A stretch of 64,000 nucleotides of DNA, from contig QKWP01000208.1 in assembly GCA_003550325.1 (NCBI GenBank), forward strand, positions 243,264 to 307,263, written 5' to 3'. The notes beneath the pieces were generated by a model. The model saw only the letters and a program-made list of their open reading frames with translations. It was not told the DNA's origin and searched no databases. This stretch comes from Gigaspora rosea (Eukaryota > Glomeromycota > Glomeromycetes > Diversisporales > Gigasporaceae). Below, piece after piece: positions 45,331 to 56,199 of the stretch; positions within the stretch are counted from its first letter, which is position 1, and the number at the start of each line of letters is the position of its first letter. The position numbers and the translations under genes are program-made.

Positions 45331-47034
45331 ATGAATGTTGAAGTAATGAATGCTACCTCTTATTCATTACTCTTAGAAAATGACTGGTCACAAAAGGTAG
45401 ATGCCACCTACAGTTGGAAAAATAAGGCTTATACTCTTAGATGGAACAAAAAGAAAATTCATGTGCCCACTACTTATGAACACAACCAACCTTTACCTGC
45501 CCAACCAACCATTACTGATGAAAAGGAACTAGAAAAGTTCGAACAGGAATACCTCCGTCCAAAGGAAGCCTATGTGGTGGAAATTGAACCTGATAATTGG
45601 ACAACCGTTACCCACAGATCCAGACCCAGCGTCTCATTCACTAAACAAAAATGTGGACGCTGTTACTCTTATAACCACCTTTATGCTGACTGTCCTAACA
45701 ATGAATGTTATCGTTGTCGCCGTTACGGACACCTAGCTGCACATTGTCCTAAACAAGCCCCCAAACGAAATGTTTGCAAGACCTGCTCTCAACCTGGACA
45801 TCTGTATAAGGACTGTCCTGATAACCTCTGTTACCAATGCAAACAGTATGGACATATCAGTGCCAACTGCCCCCTGATGACCCAGATTCTTGAAAACCAA
45901 CAATATCAATGTGGTTGCCAACCTCAGGAAGTAAATGCCAATCGGCTACCCCACTTTTCCCCCTTTAGAGTTAACCATTGCTGTAAATGCAAGGTACCCA
46001 AAAGACCAGAAGAAATTAGGCCTTTTGAGCAAACCTTAATTTGTAAAGGATGTTGGATTGACTTCCACCAAGACCTAGATCCAGAAGACCCACGAAGTAT
46101 AGAGTTCTTCACTAATGGCGAAGGCCGAGGAACGCTAATGGAATGTAAGCTCTGTAGAGAGCAAGGAATTAGATCTAAGATGATTAAACTAGACTCTATT
46201 CGAGAAGATACTCGGTTCTGCAACCTCGAATGCTTGTATGCATATAAAGCTGCTAAAGATGTAGAATGGAATTCAAACTACAACCTATGGACTCGAGTAC
46301 GCCATTATACCGAATCCACCAGAAATGCAGGACATGCATATGATCTTAACCAAAGTCGGATCTATCGACTCGCCCAGATACAGATTGGAGAAAGTAATGA
46401 AGACCTCGCTCATGCTCTGGAGCCCCAGGCTGCTGACCTGTCTAACCAAGACTATACCTATACTGAAGTCAATGTTATCATGAGAGCCTCCCAAGTACAA
46501 TTAAGTGAAACTGAAGAGGAAACTCTACAAAGAATTCTAGAAGAGTCTTTTGACACTAGTCATCCAGACTTTGATCAAAGGAAAGCCATGGAAAACTTAC
46601 AAAGGAATTTCCAAGGAACCGTTGGACTCTGTAAGGAATGTATTATGGCCAAAAAGAACACTGAGTTAGAACAATTTAACTCCTATTGTGAGGAATGTTA
46701 TAAAGCACTTCACCCTCCTCCAGATCCAGAAGTTCTGTCTTCTCCAACCTCTCCAACACCGGAATTACCTATCGTTGCACCAATAAAAACTGTGTCAACA
46801 ACTTTAGAACCCACAGACCTAGTCCCTCTCCTTCAGGAACAGATTAGGCAACAGGCCCAAATCATTGCTCTGCTACAGGAACAAGCTAAAACTTTTGAAC
46901 ACCAGGACCAGACCATAAAGGAATTACAAGCTCGAGTAAATTATTTTGAAAACTTTCACCATCGATTAAGAGATTTGTATAATGAATCCTCTTCTTCTGC
47001 CGCCTTTGATGATAGTGATGCTCAAAATTTTTGA
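45331..47034 (+). CDS. Protease-end and multiple zinc-knuckle ORF of the Ty3/gypsy element
   Basis: A 567-codon frame. Its start (YSLLLENDWSQKVDATYSW) resembles the end of a retropepsin region; the region upstream, 44917-45330, would hold the rest. After residue 108 comes a cluster of CCHC-type knuckles (CGRCYSYNHLYADC, CYRCRRYGHLAAHC, CKTCSQPGHLYKDC, CYQCKQYGHISANC), then further paired cysteines (CCKCKVP, CKGCW, CKLCREQG, CKECIM) and a glutamine-rich coiled coil near the end. A four-knuckle array between protease and reverse transcriptase is unusual for Ty3/gypsy elements. Confidence 0.8.
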   Translation: MNVEVMNATSYSLLLENDWSQKVDATYSWKNKAYTLRWNKKKIHVPTTYEHNQPLPAQPTITDEKELEKFEQEYLRPKEAYVVEIEPDNWTTVTHRSRPSVSFTKQKCGRCYSYNHLYADCPNNECYRCRRYGHLAAHCPKQAPKRNVCKTCSQPGHLYKDCPDNLCYQCKQYGHISANCPLMTQILENQQYQCGCQPQEVNANRLPHFSPFRVNHCCKCKVPKRPEEIRPFEQTLICKGCWIDFHQDLDPEDPRSIEFFTNGEGRGTLMECKLCREQGIRSKMIKLDSIREDTRFCNLECLYAYKAAKDVEWNSNYNLWTRVRHYTESTRNAGHAYDLNQSRIYRLAQIQIGESNEDLAHALEPQAADLSNQDYTYTEVNVIMRASQVQLSETEEETLQRILEESFDTSHPDFDQRKAMENLQRNFQGTVGLCKECIMAKKNTELEQFNSYCEECYKALHPPPDPEVLSSPTSPTPELPIVAPIKTVSTTLEPTDLVPLLQEQIRQQAQIIALLQEQAKTFEHQDQTIKELQARVNYFENFHHRLRDLYNESSSSAAFDDSDAQNF

Positions 47035-48560
47035 GTCATCCTGAGCAAGATCAAAAACTACTCGAAGATACAGACAATTCTAGACCCAGAATTATTCGAG
47101 AAATTTATACTGTGACTCAGGAAATAAAACCAAAAGTAGGACCCTTAACTACTCACCAAGGAGCTCAATTTCGACAATTGCTTCTTGAATTTGCTGACCT
47201 CTTTGCAAAGGATATGACCCAACTAGGTAAAACTGACCTAGTAACCCATAGAATCTTTACTGACAATGTACCTCCTGTCAGCTCTCGACCCTATATGGTA
47301 CCTCTAACTGAACAAACATTTATTAATGAAGAGGTACAACGAATGTTGGATAATAAGTTAATAAAAGAGTCCTCTAGCCCTTGGGCCTCTCCCGTTGTAT
47401 TAGTAACAAAGAAAAATGGAAAGAAAAGATTTTGTGTAGACTATAGAAAACTTAATGCCGTTACCAAGAAGGATCAATATCCTCTACCCCGAATAGATGA
47501 AATGCTTGACTCACTTGCTAGAGCTACTTATTTTTCCACCCTCGATCTTATGAGTGGATACTGGCAAGTAAAAGTACACCCAGAAGATAGAGAGAAAACT
47601 GCTTTCATTACCAGATACGGAACCTATGAGTTCAATGTCATGCCTTTTGGATTGTGTAATGCCCCTGCTACCTTCCAACGCCTTATGAATAAAGTTTACA
47701 AAGGCATAGCTTACAAATATGTAGTAGTATACCTGGATGATACCAATGTCTTTTCACGAACATTCGATGACCATATTAAACACCTAAGAGAAGTATTCAC
47801 CAGGATACGTGAAGCAGGATTGAAGTTAAACATAGAAAAATGTAATTTTTGGATGAAACGTCTACCTTTCCTAGGACATATAATAGAAGAAAAAGGAATC
47901 TCTCCAGATCCAGACAAGATTATTGCTGTTCAGAAAATTCAACCTCCAAAAAGTGTTACCCAGCTACGCTCATTCTTAGGCCTTGCTGGATACTACCGAC
48001 GATTTATTAAACACTTCTCCTCCATTGCCCATCCTCTTAATCAATTGCTACATAAAGACAATACTTATGAATGGAATGACCAATGTCAAAAAGCTTTTGA
48101 TGAACTGAAAAACCGGTTGACTACTGCCCCTATCCTTATCTATCCTGACTATAAACAAGAATTTATTCTAGCCACTGACGCCTCTTATACCGGATTCGGA
48201 GCCACCTTGAGCCAGATATCTGAAGATAAAAAGGAACACCCAATTGCCTATGCAAGCAAAAGCCTGAAAAAGGAAGAAATGAACTATGGAGCAACTGAAT
48301 TGGAATGTGCTGCCATAGTATGGGCTATTGAACATTTTCACAAATATTTTGGTACAAGCCATTTTACGCTAGTTACAGACCACTCTGCTCTCAAATGGTT
48401 AAAGTCTTCTCAACCAAAAGGACGTCTAGGACGCTGGATGATGAAACTCCAACCCTACCATTTTACTATTGTACATAAACCTGGAAGAATCCATTCGAAT
48501 GTTGATGCCCTTTCTCGATTACCGACCCAGACACACTCCTCTACTACTGCTGTTACATGA
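47031..48560 (+). CDS. Reverse transcriptase and RNase H of the Ty3/gypsy element
   Basis: Reverse transcriptase motifs: KKNGKKRFCVDYRKLN, YFSTLDLMSGYWQV, FGLCNAPATFQRLMN and the active site VVYLDDTNVFS (YLDD). The RNase H begins at ILATDASYTGFGATL, with ELECAAIVWA and VTDHSALKWL, and ends at NVDALSRL. The 509-codon frame immediately follows, with slight overlap, the zinc-knuckle ORF and precedes integrase. Confidence 0.93.
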   Translation: MSHPEQDQKLLEDTDNSRPRIIREIYTVTQEIKPKVGPLTTHQGAQFRQLLLEFADLFAKDMTQLGKTDLVTHRIFTDNVPPVSSRPYMVPLTEQTFINEEVQRMLDNKLIKESSSPWASPVVLVTKKNGKKRFCVDYRKLNAVTKKDQYPLPRIDEMLDSLARATYFSTLDLMSGYWQVKVHPEDREKTAFITRYGTYEFNVMPFGLCNAPATFQRLMNKVYKGIAYKYVVVYLDDTNVFSRTFDDHIKHLREVFTRIREAGLKLNIEKCNFWMKRLPFLGHIIEEKGISPDPDKIIAVQKIQPPKSVTQLRSFLGLAGYYRRFIKHFSSIAHPLNQLLHKDNTYEWNDQCQKAFDELKNRLTTAPILIYPDYKQEFILATDASYTGFGATLSQISEDKKEHPIAYASKSLKKEEMNYGATELECAAIVWAIEHFHKYFGTSHFTLVTDHSALKWLKSSQPKGRLGRWMMKLQPYHFTIVHKPGRIHSNVDALSRLPTQTHSSTTAVT

Positions 48561-49843
48561 ATTTGGATCAATACCAAAATTTAATAGGATACCTAGAAAC
48601 AGACACACTCCCCTCTAATTTAACGGACAATGAAAAACGGACAATTATTAATCAATCTAGACATTATAAAGTAAAGGACAAATTATTATATAAAAAGAAT
48701 CGAAAAGACCCAGACAAACCTATTAGAGTAATCAAATGGACTGAAGTTGAACCTATCCTGTATATGATGCATAGTCACCCTACCGCTGGACATTTAGGAA
48801 CAGATGCTATGTATTATAAAATATCTGAACGATATTATTGGGACCAAATGTACAAAGATGTCCAAAATTATGTTCGCTCATGTGAAGTTTGCCAAAAACG
48901 AGGCAAAAGTAAAAGAAAAGAACCTCTCCACCCCATTCAAGTTGGAAGAGCCTTTGAACGAATAGGCATAGATCTAGTAGGACCCCTACCCATAACTAAC
49001 CGCAACAATCGGTATATTATTGTTGCCACTGACTACCTTACCCGCTGGCCTGAAGCTAAAGCTGTACCAGATGCAGGTGCAGAAACTCTAGCAAAATTCA
49101 TTTTTGAAGAAATTGTTTGTAGACATGGAGTCCCCAAGATTATTCTTTCTGATAATGGAAAGAATTTCACTAGTGAAGTTGTTAGAATATTGTGTGAAAA
49201 GTTTTTGATAAAACACATATTCTCCTCACCTTATCACCCCCAGACCAATGGAATGGTTGAAAGATTAAATAGAACACTTTGCAATTCTCTTGCAAAAGTT
49301 ACAGAAAATATTGAAGATTGGGACCTGAACATATCTGCTATACTGTTGGCATATAGAACCAAAAGACATACAACCACTGGATATACCCCTTTCCACTTAG
49401 TATATGGTAGACAAGCTATTCTACCCATTGAAACTGTTATCCCCATAGACCCAGTTGACTCAGATGAAGAAATATCACTAGAAAACAGCATATTACAAAG
49501 AGCCTTTGAATTAATAGATGAATTACCATACCAACATAATGCTGCCAGAGAGAATACAATTAAATCCCAAAAGAAACAGAAAGTTAGATTTGACTCCAGA
49601 ATACAAAAAGAAGAATTTGAAATTGGTGACAAAGTTTGGGTACAAAGAAAAGACATAGAAGCCTCTCGCTCTGCAAAATTTGAAGAGAAAAGAATAGGAC
49701 CATTTATTATTAAGGAAAAATTAAATAATGGCGCCTATAAACTGTGTACAATGGATGGAAAAACATTAAAGCAGTATTACAATAGTGATCGTCTTGTTAA
49801 GTACTACGAGAAACAAGATTGGCAACCTATGATTGTCATTTAG
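48557..49843 (+). CDS. Integrase of the Ty3/gypsy element
   Basis: The HHCC zinc domain is HSHPTAGHLGTD ... CEVCQKRG (residues 72-115). The catalytic core shows IGIDLVGPLP, LSDNGKNFTS and the Glu in NGMVERLNR. The C-terminal part (VWVQRKD, RIGPFII, YYNSDRLVKYY) matches a GPY/F-like tail. The 428-codon frame overlaps the previous frame by four bases. Confidence 0.92.
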   Translation: MNLDQYQNLIGYLETDTLPSNLTDNEKRTIINQSRHYKVKDKLLYKKNRKDPDKPIRVIKWTEVEPILYMMHSHPTAGHLGTDAMYYKISERYYWDQMYKDVQNYVRSCEVCQKRGKSKRKEPLHPIQVGRAFERIGIDLVGPLPITNRNNRYIIVATDYLTRWPEAKAVPDAGAETLAKFIFEEIVCRHGVPKIILSDNGKNFTSEVVRILCEKFLIKHIFSSPYHPQTNGMVERLNRTLCNSLAKVTENIEDWDLNISAILLAYRTKRHTTTGYTPFHLVYGRQAILPIETVIPIDPVDSDEEISLENSILQRAFELIDELPYQHNAARENTIKSQKKQKVRFDSRIQKEEFEIGDKVWVQRKDIEASRSAKFEEKRIGPFIIKEKLNNGAYKLCTMDGKTLKQYYNSDRLVKYYEKQDWQPMIVI

Positions 49844-50468
49844 AATTTCCAGGGAGAAATTCTTAAAACGGATGGAAACACAGTGTTACCCCCTTAATTT
49901 ATTGTGTATGGCGAACATTTTTTTTTAGAATCTAAGTTTACCCCACTTTTGCCCAAAATTAGAACCCTTTTTGTTTAAAAATAGAAACTTTAGGATATAT
50001 AGAAAATCAAAATTTTGAATACGTAGAATGTTTGCTACTAAGTAATGTCAATCAATATCGCTCTGTTTGATCTGAATTTTGACTGTATAACCAACAGAAG
50101 ATTCCGCATCTTTTCTACTAAGCTTATCTTAGTACGAAAGCATCACTAGAAAGCGCAAATTGACTTGACGGCATTTTTGGATATGCAAGAAAATTTTCGG
50201 TCATGTGATCATTGTTACGAATTTTTGAGTCATATGATTAATGCCGCGAAACAATTACACAGCCCTATTCATTTAAATTAGCATGTACAACAATATTTTT
50301 TTATTAGATTAGTCACCTTTATTCCACCATTGAAACTTCTAAAAACATTCTCCTTTTTCTTTTTCTCTCAAATAACAAAACTTTAATTCTCAAAATGGAA
50401 ACTATAACCTTCAACCTCAAACTCTAATTAGTCTGACTGCATTAATTAAAGATTGGAATCAAGACCCT
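49844..50468. other. Non-coding spacer after integrase
   Basis: AT-rich, with no recognised protein, lying between integrase and the extra ORF of the same retrotransposon. Confidence 0.5.
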
Positions 50469-51143
50469 TTGGCCTTTAGTAATAGTCTTCTTATTACAAG
50501 AAATCAAGTTCTAGTAACAGATGGAAATACTATTCTACTTTCCCTACAATTTCCCACAGAAGATCCAGACTACTCACAAAATGACTTCCTCAATGACTAC
50601 ACTAAACCAATTACTGAACTACCTAATGAAGAATTAATGCTATTACCGGAAGTTAATGAACCGGATAACATCGAAGAACATGAGCCAAACTTAGTACCAG
50701 TTTCTGGACTGACAAGAATCAAAGAAGATTTGACGAGTATGGAAACTGCCTCTGTTGTTAGAGCTGAACCTCTTCTAACATTCACTTGGAAGGATCAAGC
50801 AAATAAAATAATTTCTCGACTGAACCAAGAAACTAATGAAAGCCAAAGAGAAAGACAAATACAAACCTTAGAAGCTTGCTATTACTTGGGAAAACTTAGA
50901 CAAGATTTCAAGAATAATTACGAGGTAACAAAAGAAATAAGAAGGCTAATGAAAGCTACATTGGGATCATATAGAAATTTTAGCACTTGGAGATGTGCTA
51001 AAAGAGCTTATCAAGTGTTCAACTGTTGGGAATTATCAAAATTATACCAGACACAGTATATTTCCCTCAATAGCTTGAATAAGCTATCAGATGAAGAATT
51101 CGCTGAATTAATGGAATTAGAAACTCACAGAGTTCGTTCTTAA
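50469..51143 (+). CDS. Extra ORF of the Ty3/gypsy element, position of env
   Basis: A 224-codon frame between integrase and the 3' LTR. The first half is acidic with no transmembrane segment or signal peptide (PITELPNEELMLLPEVNEPD); the second half is helical and basic (ETNESQRERQIQTLEACYYL, KEIRRLMKATLGSYRNFSTW). I do not recognise it. Its place is that of env, but it does not look like an envelope protein. It could be a captured host sequence or an accessory gene of this lineage. Confidence 0.6.
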   Translation: MAFSNSLLITRNQVLVTDGNTILLSLQFPTEDPDYSQNDFLNDYTKPITELPNEELMLLPEVNEPDNIEEHEPNLVPVSGLTRIKEDLTSMETASVVRAEPLLTFTWKDQANKIISRLNQETNESQRERQIQTLEACYYLGKLRQDFKNNYEVTKEIRRLMKATLGSYRNFSTWRCAKRAYQVFNCWELSKLYQTQYISLNSLNKLSDEEFAELMELETHRVRS

Positions 51144-51155
51144 AGGGGACAGAAA
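51143..51155 (+). promoter_or_regulatory. Polypurine tract
   Basis: AAAGGGGACAGAA is almost entirely purine and ends just before the 3' LTR, the usual site of plus-strand priming. Confidence 0.75.
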
Positions 51156-51637
51156 TGTTATAGAACAACTTTCTTGTTCAATTTCCAGAACATTCTAGAG
51201 CACAACAATTGTAAACCAAATAAATGTAAAAATACAAGACACAATTGCGCAACAGGAGTTTTATTAGTTTTATTAGTTTTATTAGTTTTATTAGTTTTAT
51301 TAGTTTTATTAGTTTTATGAGTTTTACAAAAAGATATATAAACCCTCACTTTCCGACTTTCTACCCACAAGCTTTCTAGCTTAGATTCAGACTTCCCTTT
51401 CTCCTCCCTCCAATACTTAAATAATTGTATCTCTTGAATATTATTATCTAAATCAATAAAATATATCTTTGCTAAATAAATAATACTCTTGTTAATTAAT
51501 AAATATAAACTAAACCGCTCTAGTAAAGTAATATTCCACTTCCACACAACTTCATATCTTCTCTGACCCTTACAAGATCCCTGTCGCTGTGTGCTGTGTT
51601 GCAAGTACTATATAGAAGGCTATAGTCGCTTGTAACA
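51156..51637 (+). repeat. 3' LTR
   Basis: 482 bp, the same length as the 5' LTR and about 99% identical. Confidence 0.93.
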
Positions 51638-51849
51638 TTAGGGTTAGAAAAATATAGTGGCCATTGTGGCTATTAATAAAATTTCACGAGAAACATTTTT
51701 AATTAGGACGCAATAGATAGTTTCCTAATAAAAATTTTGAGCTATCTGTTTTTTGTAAAAAATTTTTACGTTACACCTGATCTTAAAATTCGATCAGTTA
51801 AAATTACAGGTTGTGAACAATTAGTTTGTGTTGGAGAGCTAGGCATTGG

Positions 51850-51990
51850 TTTCATCAATAGTCAGAGTTGCGTCAGGAGTTTCATCAATCGTCAAGGGTT
51901 TTGTCATGCGTCAAGGGTTTCGTCATGCATCAAGGGTTTCGTCATGCGTCAAGAGTTTCGTCAATCATCAAGGGTTTCGTCAGACGCAAA
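51850..51990. repeat. Right subterminal array of 'gggtttcgtcatgcgtcaa'
   Basis: Imperfect 18-19 base tandem units, complementary to the array at 40640-40850 at the other end of the same hAT-like element. Confidence 0.8.
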
Positions 51991-52048
51991 TTTGACGAAA
52001 CCTTTTGTCATCGCGAAAATAATTGCGTCAGGCATCATTATATGCTAT

Positions 52049-53168
52049 GTCAGGTATAAATAAGGTTCTTAAGGTTAGATTGGGGTTATTGTTTATTGGT
52101 GAGTTAGGTAAGAACTACGAATTGTGATTTATGTAGTTTTGTTGGAGCAAAATGAATTATGCCCTTTTATTAACTCAAGTATTGTATTATACATTTTTAA
52201 TCTATAACAGTTCAAGACCACTAGCTTAAGCTTCGAACCAGTTCTGGTAGTCCCAGACCAGAATCTATGGTTTCAAACCATTGTTTGTGACTCAGAACTT
52301 AGATCCGGGGTCCAAAACCACTACCTATCTTAGTCATATACTAAAAAAGAAAACACATTGTTCAGGGTAAAATACCCTAATTATGTTCAGGGCAGAATTA
52401 CACAAAAGAAAAATAAAATAAAAAAGTTTACAATACCGAATATCTATGAATAGATAAACAGATAATGGATTTGAACTCTACTTTTGGTAATTTCATAGTG
52501 TAAATGTTCAAGAGGCGTGCATGTTTTAAAATATCAATAAAGTGAAAAAAAATAGTACATACATATGAATGAATAGCATTTTTGTCGATTATTGATAATT
52601 AATTTTTTACCTAATAAAGGTTAGGTAAATATATATGAATATATTCTATACCAATTAAGGTTAGGTAACTGTCCTATATTTAGTAATTAAGATGTGCATT
52701 ATTTATTCGTGCGAAAAAATTGGACTTCTTTTTTAATCGTCATTTGCAATTTATTTATATATACAACCGATGTTCGATAAGCGAAAAATTTTGAGAGCGC
52801 TTGAGCTTGCGCAGCGCTTCGCATGCACTGCTCCTACGCAAGCGCAATCGCAAGCGCACGAGAATAGAATATAGACTACAATCGGTTGAAATTTGTGAAC
52901 CCCAAAATTTCCAAAAAAAGTTAAGTCAAAGAATCAATTGCCAAAATAAATGTCAATACAACTAAAATTTACAGAAAAGTAATTTAGAGTAACACCAAGC
53001 GTTAACAATTATTTCTAAGCGCTAAAATATACGTGACTTGGTGTTGTCATACTAAGAAATTGTCAAACGCTACATTGTCAAACGTTACATAAAATATCGA
53101 TTAATTTTTAAAAGGCTTTTTTTTTTTAATTTTCGTACGTACATACTAAACATACTTAAATACTTAAG
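52049..53168. other. Intergenic, upstream of the TLDc gene
   Basis: 52195-52330 carries weak repeats of 'cagaccagaat'/'ccagttctgg'. 52755-52880 holds a locally GC-rich piece (GAGCTTGCGCAGCGCTTCGC, CGCAAGCGCAATCGCAAGCG) bounded by CAACCGATG and CAATCGGTTG, perhaps a small palindromic element. Bases 53060-53110 (TTGTCAAACGTTACATAAAA then TATCGATTAAT) resemble 54910-54970, upstream of the decayed tandem copy, so they probably belong to the gene's promoter region. Confidence 0.45.
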
Positions 53169-54725
53169 ATGGCAGTAAAATTATTTGAAAAACTTTCAAG
53201 CAATTATCTTGAACTTCTTGAAGACAAAGAAGATTTTAATGTAATCATTAAAGTTGGAGAATCGCCAAATGCTAAAATATTTCAAGCACATTCAGCAATT
53301 TTAAGATATAGGTCTTTATATTTTCGCAATGAATTGGTGAATCTTAGTAAAGATAATAATAATATTAAAACGCTTGATCTAAAAAATATTTCAATCCAAC
53401 AATTTGAGATAATGATCAAGTAAGTTATTTTTAAAATTTATATTTTATATTAAGTTAAAAAAAATCTGAAATTTAAATTAAATTATATAATACAAAGATA
53501 TATCTACGGAGGAATTATCTTACTCGAAAACCATAATACATCATTTATTTTTGAGCTTATGCTTGTTGCTTGTGAATTTTTTTTTGATGAATTAGCCAAG
53601 AACATTGAAACTCATTTGATCGAAACAGAATCCCATTCACATTGGCTTCGTTTAAATTTTACTCGTATTTATCAAAAAATTTTTCAAAATAATAAACCTC
53701 AAGAATTACAAAAATGGTGCAATGATATTTTGGTAAAATACCCTGATAAGATTTTTGATTCTGAAGACTTCTTCTCGCTTCAAGAAAATGCTTTAGTATC
53801 GCTTATTAGTCGAGATGATTTACAAATGAAGGAAGTAACAATTTGGAATCATGTTATTAAATGGGGAATTACTCAAAATCCTGGCCTACCATCCGATCCT
53901 GAAGACTGGTCTAATGAAAATTTCTTAGCTTTAAAGACTACTTTACGAAATTGTTTGCCTCATATTCGTTATTTTCAAATGTCTAGTGATGAGTTTATCG
54001 ATAATGTGCGACCATATAAAAAGATACTTGAAAAAAATCTTTGTAAAGATATAACCGATAAGTTTATGTCACCAAATCGACAAGTATCATCAACAATCCT
54101 CCCACCTCGTGTAATTTTAACACCAAAATTGCCAAGCAGAAATACAGATCCATTTTCAACAATTATTAATGAAGCACACGCAGCAGAAATTGCTTCATGG
54201 GTTGATAAAAAAGAAAGTACATATTCAGTAACAAATAATCCATACGAGTTTAAATTACTTCTTCGTGGAACTAGGGATGGTTTTACCTCGGATTCATTTT
54301 GGAAATTATGTGATAAGCAAACACATATTGTTGTAGTTATGAAGGTTAAAGGTACTGATGAAATTCTTGGTGGCTATAATCCTATCGGTTGGGATAAGCC
54401 AACGGGAGTTAGTTTCAATAAGACTTGCAATGATAGCTTTATTTTTTCGCTGAAAAATGGCACCATTCAAAATTCTATTTTAAGTCGCGTGATAAAGCCA
54501 AATAATGCAATTTTATGTAGTTCTGTTTTTGGTCCAATTTTTGGCCATTATAGAGGATACAGTGAATTAGTTATGCTTGATAATTGTAATCAAGATAGAA
54601 AATGTTACAATATACAAATTTCATATGAAAAACGAATTAGAAATGAATCTACATTTGATGGATCTGGAATCTCATGGTTTTCAGTAGAAGAATATGAAAT
54701 ATTACAGATTAGTAAAAAATTCTAA
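53169..54725 (+). CDS. BTB-BACK-TLDc domain protein, intact two-exon gene
   Basis: Exon 1 is 53169-53419 and exon 2 is 53498-54725, with a 78-base intron (GTAAGT...AAAG) at phase 2. The joined length is 1479 bases, 493 codons including TAA. BTB/POZ at residues 20-120 (DFNVIIKVGESPNAKIFQAH, YFRNELVNL, YIYGGIILL) mediates dimerisation and often cullin-3 binding. BACK at about 125-230 (IFDSEDFFSLQENALVSLIS, VIKWGITQNPGLPSD) follows. TLDc at about 320-492 (FKLLLRGTRDGFTSDSFWKL, VVVMKVKGTDEILGGYNPIG, DNCNQD) closes the protein; TLDc proteins in animals are linked to oxidative-stress resistance and V-ATPase. Large families of this architecture are known in Rhizophagus. The cellular role here is unknown. 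Decayed relatives lie at 1-470, 1667-2445, 5581-5735 and 55005-62660. Confidence 0.93.
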
Positions 54726-55004
54726 AGGTTTTAAGCCAATTAATTGTTTATATACATGACTTTATAAATTTTGTGTATAAATAAATTAAATTTATGTCAC
54801 AGTAATGAAATAATATAAATCATTGCATAAATAAATTAAATTAATGTCACAGTAATGAAATAATATAATTCATTGTATGATTTCTGCTTACCTGTCCCTA
54901 TCTCATGAAGTTTAAAATCGTCAAATGTTACACAAGACATCGAATATTTGCAAATCGATATCGATAATTAAGTTTCGCATTTATTTAATATACGAAAAAA
55001 CATT
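54726..55004. other. Spacer between tandem TLDc gene copies
   Basis: Contains a direct repeat, AAATTAAATT(T)ATGTCACAGTAATGAAATAATATAA (54784 and 54835), near the likely 3' end of the intact gene, and a promoter-like stretch shared with 53060-53110. Confidence 0.5.
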
Positions 55005-55889
55005 AAATAATTGTCTTGTACTTCTTGAAGACAAAGAGGATTTTATCATCAAAGTTGGCGAATCACCAAATGTTAAGCTCGTTCAGCAGTTTTAAGATAT
55101 GATCCATATTTTCCAAATGATTTAAATAATATTTGAATCCAATAATTTGAGATTATGATAGGTAAGCGATTTTATATATGATTTATAATTTATATTATTA
55201 TAAGTTGCATAAAAAATCTTAGCGGAGGTATTCTCTCACTTAAAACCATAAAGCATCATTTATTTTTGAACTTGTGTTTATTTCTTACATTTTCTTTTTA
55301 TTAAATTAGCCAAACTCATTTAATTGAAACCGAAGCTCATTAGTTTCGTTCGCATTTTACTTATATTTATCAATAATTTTTTTTAACAATAGTCTTTAAG
55401 AATCAAAAAAAAAAAGAAAAAAAAATGGTGCAGTGATATTGTAGTAATGCACCCTGTTAAAGTTTTTAATTCGGGTGAATTTATCACGATTCATGAAAAC
55501 GCGTTAGTAACGCTTATTAGTCGTGATGATTTATTAATAAATGGAAGAAGTAAAAATTTAGAATCGTATTATCGAACGGGAATTGCTCAAAATCCTGGCA
55601 TTCCATCCGATCTTGAAAACTGGTCAAATGAAAATTTTCTAGCTTTGAAAGCTATTTTACAGAATTATTGCCTCATATTCGTTATTTTCTAATGTACAAC
55701 CTTACTAATAAATCTTTGAACAAAAAATTTGGGAGGAGATAGCAATAAAGTTTATCTTGTCAAATCGACAAGTATTTTCAAAAATTTCCCCTTAATACAA
55801 TTTTTACACCAACATTACCAAACAGAATTACAGAGCCATTTTCAACAATTATCAATGAAGTACATATGGTCCTAATTGTTTCAAGAATC

Positions 55890-56094
55890 ATTGCGATTTG
55901 CAAAATGATTTATTTTTGATCAAAAATGTGTACACATCCCATTGTGTGATTGTTAAGTCAAAAATTCAATATTAACACGTTATTTTCATAATTTTTGTTA
56001 GGTATAGTCATACTAGCTAAAATCGGTTTGTACAATCGCGCAAAAATCGGACTACAAACATTTGATCAAAAAATATCATTTTGCAAATCGCAGT
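55890..56094. mobile_element. 205-bp palindromic MITE, TGCGATTTGCAAAATGAT ends
   Basis: Left ATTGCGATTTGCAAAATGAT and right (inverted) ACTGCGATTTGCAAAATGAT continue inward to TTTTTGATCAAA and its partner. It interrupts the TLDc relic between linker and TLDc domain. Confidence 0.75.
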
Positions 56095-56199
56095 AATAGA
56101 AAACTAATACTTATTAAGCAACAAATAATCCATACGAGTTCAAATTCCTTCTCCGCAGAATTAGAGATAATGATTGGCGCCATAATTCAAACTGCAAGA

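Larger units (their letters stand above)
41809..51637 (+). mobile_element. Ty3/gypsy LTR retrotransposon, nearly whole fossil
   Basis: Two 482-bp LTRs (41809-42290 and 51156-51637) start TGTTATAG and end TGTAACA and are about 99% identical (I count about six differences), so insertion is recent. The 4-bp flank ttag is shared on both sides. The order is LTR, primer-binding site, long leader, gag, protease region, zinc-knuckle ORF, reverse transcriptase with RNase H, integrase, an extra ORF, polypurine tract, LTR. Integrase following RNase H marks the Ty3/gypsy type. It looks almost whole, with perhaps one to three breaks. It inserted into the hAT-like element at 40613-52040. Confidence 0.93.
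40613..52040. mobile_element. hAT-like element carrying an LTR retrotransposon inside
   Basis: An exact 8-bp duplication, tatgctat, lies at 40605-40612 and 52041-52048. The ends TAATGATACCTGGTGCATGA and inverted TAATGATGCCTGACGCAATT fit YARNG. Both subterminal zones are arrays of an 18-19 base unit (CATGACGAAACCC on the left; its complement GGGTTTCGTCATG on the right). Without the inserted retrotransposon it would be about 1.6 kb and non-autonomous. Confidence 0.85.
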
